From positions 327,462 through 391,461 of the forward strand of contig CAVYWA010000012.1 of the NCBI GenBank assembly GCA_963772165.1: 64,000 nucleotides of DNA. The letters run 5' to 3'. The notes under the pieces were generated by a model, which saw nothing but the letters and a program-made list of their open reading frames with translations, ran no database searches and was not told the DNA's origin. Origin of the DNA: JAGVPT01 sp963772165. Its GTDB lineage: Bacteria > Bacteroidota > Ignavibacteria > UBA10030 > UBA8401. Shown here piece after piece: positions 1-8,280 of the stretch. The stretch's first letter is position 1, and every line of letters begins with the position of its first letter. The position numbers and the translations under genes are program-made.

Positions 1-3000
1 CGCTGCGAGATTCGGAATGCAAACCCGCTTTTGTGAGCTGCGCCTGCACATCTTCCCAGCTTGCACCGTCGAAGATCGGAGTGGAAAATTTCACGCCGAG
101 CGCCTGGCCCGCCCATCCAAGAGCAGTCTCGAACAACTGACCGAGATTCATACGCGACGGCACGCCGAGCGGATTCAGAACGATATCAACCGGTGTTCCA
201 TCGGGCATGAACGGCATATCCTCGCGTGGAACAATGGCAGCCACAACGCCTTTATTACCGTGGCGTCCCGCCATTTTATCGCCGACGGAAAGTTTTCGTT
301 TCTTCGCTACATAGACTTTTGCAAGCTGGACAATGCCGGGAGGCAGTTCGTCTCCGAGCATGATCTTGTTCTTCTCATGTTTGTACGCTTCTTCAATGTG
401 ATTGAGTGCGTCGAAATAATTTTCGAAAACGCGGACAAGCAAATTGTTCTTTCTTTTATCATCGATCCAGTCCTGAGAAAAGTCGAGTTTTTCAAGATTG
501 TCGTACGACGAGAATGTTCCTTCCTTAAACTGCGTTCCGCTTCGAAACACAACGTTCCCGTCTTTGTCCCGAACGCCGATGGATTTTTCTTCATTCAAGA
601 GAAGGTCGAGCTTGCGCCCTAATTTTTCGTAGTGCTCTTTGATGTCTTTGCGCCGCTGTTTCTCGAGAAGGTCAAGGTGTTTTTTATCTTCCTTCTTCGT
701 TTCTGCGTCTTTCTTTTTGCGGCTGAAGAGCTTCGTCTCGATGACGATGCCTTTCATTCCGGGAGGAGCTTTCAACGACGCATCTTTCACATCGCCGGCT
801 TTCTCGCCGAAAATGGCTTTCAGCAGTTTTTCTTCCGGCGTCGGATCGGTTTCTCCTTTTGGAGTGATCTTTCCGATGAGGATGTCCCCTTCTTTTACTT
901 CAGCGCCGACGCGGATGATGCCGTTTTCGTCCAGGTCTTTTGTCGCTTCTTCGCTGACGTTGGGGATTTCGCGCGTCAACTCTTCCTCACCGCGCTTCGT
1001 GTCCCGCACCTGAAGCTCAAACTCTTCGATGTGGATCGACGTGTACACGTCTTCTGAAACGATTCGTTCGTTCATGATGATGGCGTCTTCAAAATTATAT
1101 CCTCGCCACGGCATGAAGGCCACGAGAACGTTCCGGCCAAGCGCCAATTCGCCGTGGTCGGTCGCGCATCCGTCGGCAAGCACTTCTCCTTTTTTGAAAC
1201 GCTGACCGGGCACGACGATCGCTTTTTGATTGATGCAGGTGTCCTGGTTCGTCCGGAAAAATTTCGTCAGCTGGTACTCGACCCGGCGCTTATCGTCGAA
1301 ACTGACAAGCGCTTCGGTGTTGGTTTCGTCGATGTCGTAGACGACAATGATCTTGTTGCCGGAGACGTTCTCGACAACGCCAGCCCGTTCGGCAATGACG
1401 CAAGTGCGGGAATCGCGGGCGACCATTTCTTCAAGCCCTGTCCCGACAATCGGGGCGTCGGGACGGAGCAGCGGAACCGACTGCCGCTGCATGTTCGATC
1501 CCATAAGAGCGCGGTTCGCATCGTCGTGCTCGAGGAACGGGATGAGCGCAGCCGCAGCGCTGACGATCTGCGTCGGCGCCACGTCCATGTACTGGATATC
1601 GTCCGGAGGATGGACAACGAAATCGCCGCGATGCCGGGACTGCACACGGTCCGTCTTAAACCGGCTCCGTTCGTCAAGCGGCACATTCGCCTGGGCGATA
1701 ATGTATTCGTCTTCCTGCTCCGCGTTAAGATATTCGATCTCCGATTCGGAAACTTTTCCTTTCCGTACGGGACGGTAAGGTGTTTCGATAAACCCGAATT
1801 CGTTTACTCGGGCGTGCATGCACAGCGACGAGATTAACCCGATGTTCGGCCCTTCGGGCGTTTCGATCGGGCACAATCGGCCGTAGTGGGTATAATGAAC
1901 GTCCCGCACTTCGAAGCCTGCGCGTTCACGCGTCAGTCCGCCCGGTCCAAGCGCCGACATGCGGCGTTTGTTCGTCAATTCTGCCAGGGGATTCGTTTGG
2001 TCCATGTACTGCGAAAGCTGGTTCGTTCCAAAAAAAGCATTGATGACGCTCGTGATTGTCCGCGCATTCACCAGGTCGGCGGGCGTGAAAGCTTCCTGGT
2101 CGCGGATATTCATCCGTTCGCGGACCGTACGGCACATTCGTGAAAGACCGACGTTGAACTGTGCGGCAATTTGTTCGCCAACCGTTCTCACGCGGCGGTT
2201 GCCAAGATGGTCGATATCGTCAACGGACGTCTTGCCCTGCTGCAGGTCGAGCAGATATTTTATGATCGCGATGATATCGTCTTTTGTCAACGTTGTTGTC
2301 GATGCCGCAATGTCCAGTTTCAATTTTGAATTGAGCCGGTGACGACCGACGTCGCCGAGGTCGTAGCGCTTCGGATTAAAAAATAATTTGTCGATGAGGT
2401 TTTTCGCAGTATCAAGGTCCGGTGCGTCGCCCGAACGAAGCTGGCGGTAAATTGCCTCGAGGGCATCTTCCTCGCTGTGAACGCTGTCCTTCTGGATCGT
2501 GTTCGCGATGACGGAACGTTCGGCGGTCTCTTCAGATTTCAAGAAGCGGATCTTTTTCACTTCCGCTTTCTTGATCTTCTTGATCATCTCCTCGCTGAGC
2601 GTCGCATCTTTGTTGATGATGATTTCGCCCGTTTTCCTGTCGACGATATCGCCGCAGATGATGCGGCCGAGATACTGTTTCAGATCGATGTCGGCAAGCT
2701 TGACTTCTTCAACAAGGCCGAACAGCTCCAAGATTTCGTCGTCCGAGGAATACCCAAGAGCGCGGAGGAGCGTCGTGACGGGAAATTTTTTCTTCCGGTC
2801 GATGTACGCGTACATCACATTGTTGATGTCCGTCGTAAATTCAACCCACGACCCGCGGAACGGAATGATGCGCGCCGAAAAAATCGGCGTGCCGTTCGGA
2901 TGGACCGATTCCCCAAAAAAGACGCCCGGCGAACGATGCAGCTGGCTGACGATGACTCGCTCCGCCCCGTTGATGATGAATGTTCCGCGGTCGGTCATGT

Positions 3001-3400
3001 ACGGCAGGTTGCCGAGATAGACCACTTCCTCGATCGTATCGGAAAAATCTTTTCCGTTCTCCGCTTTGGAAGAGAGCCGGAGCTTCGCCTTCAACGGCAC
3101 GGCGTACGTCAATCCGCGTTCCTGGCATTCGCGCATCGAGTACTTCGGTTTCTCAACATAGTACTCGACAAACTCGAGGAGATAATTCTCGCGCGTATCG
3201 GTGATGGGAAAATTCATGAGGAACACTTGCTGCAGCCCTTTATTTTTCCGCTTATGCGGCGGGATATGCTCCTGCAAAAAATGTTCGAACGATTCCATCT
3301 GGACGTTCAGCAAATCGGGGTATTCTACAACAGTAGGAATTTTTGCGAACGAAACACGGGCGTTATCTTGACCGTTTGTTCCATTGGATTGGTTTTTCAC
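1..3400 (-). CDS. rpoB: RNA polymerase beta subunit (3' end outside window)
   Basis: Catalytic beta subunit of DNA-dependent RNA polymerase. About 1133 codons lie in the window and the family is usually near 1270 residues, so the C-terminal ~10% is missing. I chose the GTG at 3400 because AAGGAG sits 8 bases upstream. Recognisable blocks include the fork/Rif region (LSQYMDQTNPLAELTNKRR near residues 463-480), GPGGLTRERAGFEVRDVHYT, CPIETPEGPNIGLI, and the active-site GDKMAGRHGNKGV block. At the site equivalent to E. coli His526 this protein has Asn (residue 477, codon 1970-1972). The gene follows rplL after a 332-base gap, as in the usual rplKAJL-rpoBC order; rpoC would follow outside the window. 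Confidence 0.97.
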   Translation of the reverse strand, partial: MKNQSNGTNGQDNARVSFAKIPTVVEYPDLLNVQMESFEHFLQEHIPPHKRKNKGLQQVFLMNFPITDTRENYLLEFVEYYVEKPKYSMRECQERGLTYAVPLKAKLRLSSKAENGKDFSDTIEEVVYLGNLPYMTDRGTFIINGAERVIVSQLHRSPGVFFGESVHPNGTPIFSARIIPFRGSWVEFTTDINNVMYAYIDRKKKFPVTTLLRALGYSSDDEILELFGLVEEVKLADIDLKQYLGRIICGDIVDRKTGEIIINKDATLSEEMIKKIKKAEVKKIRFLKSEETAERSVIANTIQKDSVHSEEDALEAIYRQLRSGDAPDLDTAKNLIDKLFFNPKRYDLGDVGRHRLNSKLKLDIAASTTTLTKDDIIAIIKYLLDLQQGKTSVDDIDHLGNRRVRTVGEQIAAQFNVGLSRMCRTVRERMNIRDQEAFTPADLVNARTITSVINAFFGTNQLSQYMDQTNPLAELTNKRRMSALGPGGLTRERAGFEVRDVHYTHYGRLCPIETPEGPNIGLISSLCMHARVNEFGFIETPYRPVRKGKVSESEIEYLNAEQEDEYIIAQANVPLDERSRFKTDRVQSRHRGDFVVHPPDDIQYMDVAPTQIVSAAAALIPFLEHDDANRALMGSNMQRQSVPLLRPDAPIVGTGLEEMVARDSRTCVIAERAGVVENVSGNKIIVVYDIDETNTEALVSFDDKRRVEYQLTKFFRTNQDTCINQKAIVVPGQRFKKGEVLADGCATDHGELALGRNVLVAFMPWRGYNFEDAIIMNERIVSEDVYTSIHIEEFELQVRDTKRGEEELTREIPNVSEEATKDLDENGIIRVGAEVKEGDILIGKITPKGETDPTPEEKLLKAIFGEKAGDVKDASLKAPPGMKGIVIETKLFSRKKKDAETKKEDKKHLDLLEKQRRKDIKEHYEKLGRKLDLLLNEEKSIGVRDKDGNVVFRSGTQFKEGTFSSYDNLEKLDFSQDWIDDKRKNNLLVRVFENYFDALNHIEEAYKHEKNKIMLGDELPPGIVQLAKVYVAKKRKLSVGDKMAGRHGNKGVVAAIVPREDMPFMPDGTPVDIVLNPLGVPSRMNLGQLFETALGWAGQALGVKFSTPIFDGASWEDVQAQLTKAGLHSESRS

Positions 3401-3599
3401 TGCAACCGCTCCTTCGGGTCGTGCGACCCATTAATTGTTAGACAATATTCTGAGAAATCGTAATTCCGCTGGGAAGGAAAAGCTCATTGTGTTCATCGAG
3501 GAGAACGACACTCGTGTTTGAATTACTCGATTGACAACGATCGTATTCTTCTTCCGTTGAACCCTTCGCCTCAACCGGCATCACCGTTGATTAGACTGA

Positions 3600-3645
3600 A
3601 CAAGCCGATAGCGTGTTCCGCCATCGGCGGATGCCATCGGCTTGT
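3600..3645 (-). repeat. Nested inverted repeat in the rplL-rpoB gap
   Basis: The 332-base gap 3401-3732 has no gene. Its clearest structure is a perfect 10-base inverted pair, ACAAGCCGAT (3600-3609) and ATCGGCTTGT (3636-3645), enclosing a second small hairpin CCGCC-ATC-GGCGG (3618-3630). No T-run follows on the minus strand, so it does not look like a simple terminator. In E. coli the same gap holds an attenuator and an RNase III site; a processing or attenuation role here is inference. The inner TCCGCC/GGCGGA core resembles the palindromes in the tRNA region. Confidence 0.5.
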
Positions 3646-3732
3646 CCAGTTGTTAAAATAGAGTACGTCTTCTATACACGTAACATGGACCTTTCAGAAA
3701 AAGTTCGAAGCGATCTCGTTTTCGAGGGGGCG

Positions 3733-4107
3733 TTACTTCAATTCTACTTTTGCGCCCGCTTCTTCGAGTTCCTTCTTCAACTTTTCTGCGTCGTCCTTAT
3801 TGATTCCTTCTTTCACGTTCTTCGGTGCGCCGTCGACGAGGTCTTTTGCCTCTTTCAAGCCGAGCCCTGTGGCCGCGCGGACGACTTTAATGACGTTGAT
3901 CTTCTGCGCGCCTGCTTCTTTCAGCAGAACGGTAAATTCGGTCTGTGCTTCGGCTGCCGGTGCCGCAGCAGCCGCGACGGGCCCTGCCATCATCATCGGT
4001 GCCGCTGCTGTAACGCCGAATTTTTCCTCAAGGGCTTTTTTTAATTCCGCTGCTTCAAGCAACGTGAGTTTTTCGATTTTTTCAACTAATTCAGTGACTG
4101 CTGACAT
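3733..4107 (-). CDS. rplL: 50S ribosomal protein L7/L12
   Basis: Acidic stalk protein of the large subunit that recruits GTPase translation factors; two or three dimers bind L10. The 124-residue length is normal. The N-terminal dimerisation helix (residues 1-35, MSAVTELVEKIEKLTLLEAA), an Ala-rich hinge (about 36-55) and the globular domain with KINVIKVVRAATGLGLKEAK followed by VDGAPKNVKEG are all present. It lies 52 bases after rplJ in the same operon, the normal partner arrangement for L10 and L7/L12. Confidence 0.98.
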   Translation of the reverse strand: MSAVTELVEKIEKLTLLEAAELKKALEEKFGVTAAAPMMMAGPVAAAAAPAAEAQTEFTVLLKEAGAQKINVIKVVRAATGLGLKEAKDLVDGAPKNVKEGINKDDAEKLKKELEEAGAKVELK

Positions 4108-4159
4108 TGTACCGTTCTCCTTTAGATAAATTAGACTTCACTTTTGCTGACAAAAAAAA

Positions 4160-4681
4160 CTATGCTGCTTTTTTCTTCTCGATCGCATCGATGACGCCGA
4201 CGAGGTCCCTCATGACGGCGTTGATGGCGCCGACGATACCGGAGGCCGGAGCCTGGATGGAGCCGAGAATGCTTGCGATGATTTCATTGCGCGACGGAAG
4301 TTTCGACAACTCATCCAGCTTCGACCCGTCGAACACCTGCTTGTCGATCACACAAGCCTTGCAGGAAAGTTTTTCGTTCTTGTCGTGGAACTTCTTGATG
4401 ATTTTTGCCGGCGTCACGGGATCGTTGTAGCTAAAGGCAATACCGGTTGGACCGGCAAGGCTTTTATAGACCGCATCGTATCCTGTAACGCTTTCAAGTG
4501 CTTTCCGGGCCAGCGTATTCTTCACGACTTTGTAGTCGACACCCAATTTCCGGAACTCGCTGCGAAGCTCGGTTGCCTGCTCCACAGTAATGCCGCTGAA
4601 ATCGGTGAAGAACATTCCCTTCGCCCGTGAGATCTTTTCCCGCACCTCGGCAATGATCTCTTCTTTCTCTGATTTTTTCAT
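4160..4681 (-). CDS. rplJ: 50S ribosomal protein L10
   Basis: Base of the ribosomal stalk; binds 23S rRNA with its N-terminal domain and L7/L12 dimers with its C-terminal helix. 173 residues, normal for the family. I chose the ATG at 4681 (MKKSEKEEIIAEV); the same frame stays open upstream to 4753, but those 24 residues do not look like L10 and fall in the leader. FTDFSGITVEQATELRSEFR and the VVKNTLARKAL block are typical. Upstream purine stretch GAGAAG is a weak ribosome site, which fits an autoregulated gene. Confidence 0.97.
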   Translation of the reverse strand: MKKSEKEEIIAEVREKISRAKGMFFTDFSGITVEQATELRSEFRKLGVDYKVVKNTLARKALESVTGYDAVYKSLAGPTGIAFSYNDPVTPAKIIKKFHDKNEKLSCKACVIDKQVFDGSKLDELSKLPSRNEIIASILGSIQAPASGIVGAINAVMRDLVGVIDAIEKKKAA

Positions 4682-4807
4682 TGTTCGTTTATCTTCTCGA
4701 CCTTCTTGCGGGTGATGAGAAGCCCTCCGCTCATGCGAAGGCATCGCCTGCAAAAAAATGAATTAAGTGAGTGCGTAATATTCTTTAAAAAGAATCCGTG
4801 TTACAAA
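4682..4807 (-). promoter_or_regulatory. Candidate L10 leader ahead of rplJ
   Basis: The 126-base gap between rplA and rplJ is long for this tight operon. In many bacteria the mRNA leader of rplJ folds into an L10 leader bound by the L10-(L12) complex for feedback control. The transcript here has a GC-rich stretch just before rplJ (4690-4750 on the plus strand) that could fold, but I could not confirm the kink-turn by eye, so this is a call by position and length only. Confidence 0.3.
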
Positions 4808-5500
4808 CTATACCTGAACCACGCCGCGGTCAATTTGAACGCCGGGGCCCATCGTGGAGGAGACTGCGATGCTCTTTACATATTGTCCTTTTGCCGTGGC
4901 GGGTTTGAGACGGCCGATCGTAGCCAGGAACGCTTTGACGTTTTCGGCCAGTTTTTCTTTTTCAAAATTTGCCTTACCGACCGTCGCGTGAACAACGCCG
5001 GCTTTATCGACGCGGAATTCGATCTTTCCGGCCTTGACCTCTTTTACGGCGGTGGCGACATCCGCTGTTACCGTGCCGCTCTTCGGGTTTGGCATAAGTC
5101 CGCGAGGACCCAGGATTTTTCCAAGTTTACCGACCTCCACCATCACATCCGGTGCCGCGATAATAACATCGATGTCGGCCCATCCTCCCTGAATTTTTTC
5201 AACGTATTCCTGTAAACCGGCATGGTCTGCTCCCGCAGCTTTCGCCTCTGCATCCTTCGGAGGTTTTGCCATCACAAGCACTCTAACTTCTTTTCCGATG
5301 CCGTGCGGCAGCGAGACGGTCCCGCGAATAGCCTGGTCCGCTTTCTTCGGGTCAACTCCCAAGCGAACCGCAATATCCACTGATTCGTTAAACTTTGCCG
5401 TTGCAGTCTCTTTGACGATGGCAACAGCCTCTTCTATAGAGTAGAATTTCTTTTTATCGACCTTTGTCAGGCCTGCTTTGAAGCGTTTTCCGTATTTCAT
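4808..5500 (-). CDS. rplA: 50S ribosomal protein L1
   Basis: Binds 23S rRNA at the L1 stalk near the exit site. 230 residues, normal length. The family signature around KILGPRGLMPNPKSGTV (residues about 128-145) and the N-terminal MKYGKRFKAGLTKVDKKKFY are clear; KIEFRVDKAGVVHATVGK is in the C-terminal half. Follows rplK by 76 bases in the standard rplK-rplA pair. Confidence 0.98.
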   Translation of the reverse strand: MKYGKRFKAGLTKVDKKKFYSIEEAVAIVKETATAKFNESVDIAVRLGVDPKKADQAIRGTVSLPHGIGKEVRVLVMAKPPKDAEAKAAGADHAGLQEYVEKIQGGWADIDVIIAAPDVMVEVGKLGKILGPRGLMPNPKSGTVTADVATAVKEVKAGKIEFRVDKAGVVHATVGKANFEKEKLAENVKAFLATIGRLKPATAKGQYVKSIAVSSTMGPGVQIDRGVVQV

Positions 5501-5576
5501 AGAATGTTCCTTCTATATAGTGGTGCAAGCGTCCCGTCTCCGGCGCGGCCGAAGACGGGACTCCCACGTGATGAAA

Positions 5577-6002
5577 TTATCCTTCTACAGTGATTCCTAA
5601 GCTCTTTGCTGTCCCTTCGACCATGCTCATGGCGGCAGCGAGATTAGCTGCGTTCAGATCCGGCATTTTCATTTCTGCGATCTCTTTCACCTGTGCACGG
5701 GTTACTTTGCCAACTTTTACACGATTTGGTTCGCCCGAACCCTTTTCAACTTTTGCGGCCTTGATCAGCAATACCGCAGCCGGCGGAGTTTTTGTGATGA
5801 ACGTGAACGATTTGTCCGAGTAGACCGTGATAATAACCGGGATGATCAGTCCCATTTTATCCTGGGTCTTTGCGTTAAACTGCTTACAAAACTCCATGAT
5901 ATTGACGCCCTTTTGACCGAGGGCAGGACCAACGGGGGGCGCGGGGTTAGCTTGTCCGGCCGGAATCTGCAATTTCACAAAGCCTGTAATTTTTTTTGCC
6001 AT
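5577..6002 (-). CDS. rplK: 50S ribosomal protein L11
   Basis: Component of the GTPase-associated centre; needed for factor binding and the stringent response. 141 residues, normal. N-terminal KLQIPAGQANPAPPVGPALG and GVNIMEFCKQFNAKT, then the C-terminal RNA-binding domain ending KSLGITVEG, are characteristic. Lies 30 bases after nusG. Confidence 0.98.
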   Translation of the reverse strand: MAKKITGFVKLQIPAGQANPAPPVGPALGQKGVNIMEFCKQFNAKTQDKMGLIIPVIITVYSDKSFTFITKTPPAAVLLIKAAKVEKGSGEPNRVKVGKVTRAQVKEIAEMKMPDLNAANLAAAMSMVEGTAKSLGITVEG

Positions 6003-6032
6003 ACGAAACGCTCTTTCAGAATAAATTCAAGA

Positions 6033-6581
6033 TTATTTTTCGATTTCAACCTGGCTGAAGTCAAGCTCGACAGGCGTTTTTCTTCCGAAAATACTGACCA
6101 TGACTTTCAGCTTCATCCTCTCTTCGTTCACTTCTTGGACAAACCCGGAAAAATTATTGAACGGGCCGCTGGTCACTTTCACCGGTTCTCCGATGTGGAA
6201 CGGCACTTCGATCTGTTCGACGTCGCCCTTCTGTTCAATTTTTCCTATCAGGCGCCGCACTTCATCCGGCTGCAGCGGCACCGGTTTTTCTTTCGAACCA
6301 ACAAAACTCATTACGGACGGCGTATTGAGGATGATATATTTCGTCTTCTCGTCCAACACGGCTTCGACAAGAATGTAACCGGGGAAAAAGTTTTTCGTTT
6401 TGCTCTTCTTTTTCCCGTCCTTCACTTCAAAGACTTTTTCCGACGGAACAAGGACTTTTGCAATCTTTTCCTGCAAACCCGCTTGCGCGACTTCGCTCTC
6501 AAGATACGCTTTCACCTTGTTTTCGTGTCCAGAATACGTCCGTACGACGTACCACTTTTTATCCACCGCTGTTTCTACCAT
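6033..6581 (-). CDS. nusG: Transcription termination/antitermination protein NusG
   Basis: General elongation factor that binds RNA polymerase through its NGN domain and links it to Rho or the ribosome through its KOW domain. 182 residues, normal length. NGN domain: KKWYVVRTYSGHENKVKAYL (residues 8-27) and FPGYILVE; KOW domain: GEPVKVTSGPFNNFSGFVQE in the last 60 residues. Sits 5 bases after secE, the usual pairing. Confidence 0.98.
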   Translation of the reverse strand: MVETAVDKKWYVVRTYSGHENKVKAYLESEVAQAGLQEKIAKVLVPSEKVFEVKDGKKKSKTKNFFPGYILVEAVLDEKTKYIILNTPSVMSFVGSKEKPVPLQPDEVRRLIGKIEQKGDVEQIEVPFHIGEPVKVTSGPFNNFSGFVQEVNEERMKLKVMVSIFGRKTPVELDFSQVEIEK

Positions 6582-6586
6582 AGGGT

Positions 6587-6769
6587 TTAGAAAATTCCTT
6601 TGAGCGCCTGGCTCACAATTGTGTCAACAAGATAGACGAAGGCTGCAATAATGAGACAAACCACGAGCACAAGAACGGTCGAATCCTGAAGTTCTTCTCT
6701 CTTGGGCCACGTGACTTTGCTCATTTCTTTGTAGACATCTGTAAAAAATCCAAGTATTTTTTCTTTCAT
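6587..6769 (-). CDS. secE: Preprotein translocase subunit SecE
   Basis: Essential clamp of the SecYEG channel in the inner membrane. 60 residues, the short form with a single membrane segment (residues about 32-55, VLVLVVCLIIAAFVYLVDTI). The amphipathic stretch EMSKVTWPKREEL before it is the conserved family motif. Translated just ahead of nusG. Confidence 0.96.
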   Translation of the reverse strand: MKEKILGFFTDVYKEMSKVTWPKREELQDSTVLVLVVCLIIAAFVYLVDTIVSQALKGIF

Positions 6770-6815
6770 CAGTCAAGCTCGTTAGAAAATGAGTAAACCC
6801 CCTGCACAACATTCG

Positions 6816-6888
6816 CACGTGTGGAGGGACTCGAACCCCCAACCAACGGTTTTGGAGACCGCTACTCTACCAATTGAGCTACACACGT
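6816..6888 (-). tRNA. tRNA-Trp (CCA)
   Basis: A 73-base cloverleaf reads on the minus strand: acceptor ACGTGTG pairs with CACACGT, D arm AGCTCAATTGGTAGAGT, anticodon loop CTCCAAA giving CCA, and a T arm with TTCGAGT. The terminal CCA is not encoded. It stands between rpmG and secE, where tRNA-Trp is common. Confidence 0.95.
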
Positions 6889-6907
6889 AGGAAAGCAACG
6901 GATGCAA

Positions 6908-7057
6908 CTACTTTGTCTCTTTATGCGGGGTATGCTTTGCGCAAAAACGACAGTATTTTTTGTATTCAACACGACCGGTCTGCTTTTTCTTGTTCTTCGT
7001 CGTCGAATAATTTCTATTCTTGCAAACCGTGCACTCTAACGTTATGATGTCTCTCAC
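6908..7057 (-). CDS. rpmG: 50S ribosomal protein L33
   Basis: Small large-subunit protein, 49 residues, starting at GTG 7057 with GGAG 6 bases upstream. Reading: VRDIITLECTVCKNRNYST, then TKNKKKQTGRVEYKKYCRFC, ending AKHTPHKETK. Four cysteines in two CxxC pairs (residues 9/12 and 36/39) make this the zinc-binding form. It lies between tRNA-Thr(GGT) and tRNA-Trp, the usual rpmG-secE-nusG neighbourhood, but the tuf gene expected next to it is missing. Confidence 0.95.
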   Translation of the reverse strand: MRDIITLECTVCKNRNYSTTKNKKKQTGRVEYKKYCRFCAKHTPHKETK

Positions 7058-7107
7058 CGTATGCTCCGTGCTATTAACTTTTCGGGTTCAAATTTTTTGA
7101 CAGTTTC

Positions 7108-7140
7108 GAGCTTGCGATCCCGCCAATTGGCGGGATGACC
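7108..7140 (-). pseudogene. Relic of tRNA-Thr 3' end with palindrome
   Basis: The flanks GAGCTTGCG and GACC are identical to the 3' part of the intact tRNA-Thr at 7166-7238, but the T-arm between them is replaced by a perfect 20-base palindrome, ATCCCGCCAATTGGCGGGAT (7117-7136). The rest of the tRNA is absent. It lies in the 108-base gap where tuf is expected. Confidence 0.55.
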
Positions 7141-7165
7141 TTTTTCAAATGTCTTATTGTCATCG

Positions 7166-7238
<73 letters not shown>

Positions 7239-7257
7239 GACCGTTTCAACTTTTTTT

Positions 7258-7295
7258 AGCTTGCGGTCCCGCCTTCACCGCGCGCAAGCGAGACC
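7258..7295 (-). pseudogene. Possible tRNA acceptor relic with GC-rich insert
   Basis: AGCTTGCGGTCCCGCC followed after a few bases by GCGCGCAAGCGAGACC repeats the acceptor-stem sequence of the neighbouring tRNA-Thr in both orientations, with a TCCCGCC block between. No cloverleaf can be drawn. Together with 7108-7140 and 7432-7489 it is the third tRNA-like fragment in 400 bases. Confidence 0.35.
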
Positions 7296-7334
7296 ATCAT
7301 CATGGTAAACATCCCCCACGCAAAACTCATTCTG

Positions 7335-7407
7335 AGCGGGAGACGGGACTCGAACCCGCGACCAACAGCTTGGAAGGCTGTGACTCTACCAACTGAGTTA
7401 CTCCCGC
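7335..7407 (-). tRNA. tRNA-Gly (TCC)
   Basis: Acceptor GCGGGAG/CTCCCGC, D arm with AACTCAGTTGGTAGAGT, anticodon stem ACAGC/GCTGT with loop CTTCCAA (TCC), T arm GCGGG-TTCGAGT-CCCGT. CCA not encoded. Third in the conserved Thr-Tyr-Gly-Thr order shared with E. coli thrU-tyrU-glyT-thrT. Confidence 0.95.
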
Positions 7408-7431
7408 ATTGATTTCCTGTCTTCTCAATCG

Positions 7432-7489
7432 TCGAACCCGCGACCAATCCCGCCCTGCGGGATGACTCTACCAACTGAGTTACTCCCGC
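7432..7489 (-). pseudogene. Truncated tRNA-Gly copy with replaced anticodon arm
   Basis: On the minus strand the acceptor 5' strand, D arm and variable region match the intact tRNA-Gly next door, and the match stops inside the T loop, so the T arm and 3' acceptor strand are gone. The anticodon arm is replaced by ATCCC-GCAGGGC-GGGAT, which still gives a 5-bp stem and 7-base loop, but without the U33 needed before an anticodon. It cannot be a working tRNA. Confidence 0.65.
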
Positions 7490-7555
7490 CAACTCACGAA
7501 CTCGAAAAATTTTTTCTTCAATCTCTCGACCAGCCTATCTGCACTCGTAGGTTGG

Positions 7556-7638
7556 TGGGTAGGGAAGGATTCGAACCTCCGAAGGCGTGAGCCGTCAGAT
7601 TTACAGTCTGATGCGTTTAACCACTTCGCTACCTACCC
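7556..7638 (-). tRNA. tRNA-Tyr (GTA)
   Basis: Type II tRNA of 83 bases with a long variable arm. Acceptor GGGTAGG/CCTACCC, anticodon loop CTGTAAA (GTA), variable arm around GGCTCACGCC, T arm GGAGG-TTCGAAT-CCTTC. CCA not encoded. Confidence 0.95.
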
Positions 7639-7651
7639 TCGGTACCCGGTG

Positions 7652-7724
7652 AGCTGGCGATGGGATTCGAACCCGCGACCTGCTGATTACAAATCAGCTG
7701 CTCTACCAACTGAGCTACGCCAGC
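7652..7724 (-). tRNA. tRNA-Thr (TGT)
   Basis: Acceptor GCTGGCG/CGCCAGC, D arm AGCTCAGTTGGTAGAGC, anticodon stem GCTGA/TCAGC with loop TTTGTAA (TGT). The T stem GCGGG/CCCAT has one C-A mismatch and one G-T pair, otherwise normal. First gene of the transcription unit that runs through to rpoB. Confidence 0.94.
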
Positions 7725-7849
7725 AAATTTTCACAAGGATCTGCTAAATGAATTAAGCGGGAAAAGATGAAACAGCGGTGAAAAGTCGTCTTATGAATGC
7801 CCAATTCTAAAAGGTGTTGAGCCCTTTTGCTTTGCCGGTAGAGTTACAC

Positions 7850-7877
7850 AATATAAGAGATTTTGCAATAAAGTCAA
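7850..7877 (-). promoter_or_regulatory. Sigma-70 promoter for the tRNA-secE-rpoB unit
   Basis: On the minus strand TTGACT (7872-7877) is followed by a 16-base spacer and TATATT (7850-7855). The predicted start near 7842 lies about 118 bases ahead of tRNA-Thr(TGT). No other gene stands between, so this is the likely main promoter for the tRNA and ribosomal protein genes to its left. Confidence 0.8.
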
Positions 7878-8032
7878 CAATTTTTCCTCATGTTTTTCTT
7901 TTTGGGGGTAATTTTATCCAATTTCAGCCATTTGGAGGGGCCACCCGGGCACCCTATGCACCATTATGCATGAATATCCCTGAGAAAGTGGGGTGTTTAC
8001 ATGCAACCGGAATTTAGAAACAAAAAAAATGC

Positions 8033-8061
8033 TTGCGTCTAAAATAAAAACAACCTATTTT
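8033..8061 (+). promoter_or_regulatory. Candidate promoter for the cold-shock gene
   Basis: TTGCGT (8033-8038), 17-base spacer, TATTTT (8056-8061). It would start an untranslated leader of about 270 bases ahead of the cold-shock gene, comparable to the long leaders of cold-shock mRNAs. The rest of 7878-8032 shows nothing I can name. Confidence 0.5.
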
Positions 8062-8280
8062 TATGGCGCAAACAACAGTAGACCGTTTTTTGCGCTTGTA
8101 ATGCCTTCCGGGGTCACTCGGAGTATTGTTTTGCTGAACAGGTCTTTCAAAAGAACCTCCCCGGTCTATGACAAGATCGGCAAACAAATAGAATCGCAGA
8201 GTAGGCAAAATTTGTGCGAGTAAGTGTTTGCAGTCTCTGCGATTTTGCGTTATAGAGGCAACAAAACCCGGTCGTACGCT

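Noticed and set aside
17..3463. Long plus-strand open frames across rpoB
   Set aside because: They are antisense to a fully recognisable RpoB and show no ribosome sites or known domains.
7432..7489. A fifth tRNA in the cluster
   Set aside because: The T arm and 3' acceptor strand are missing and the anticodon loop lacks U33.
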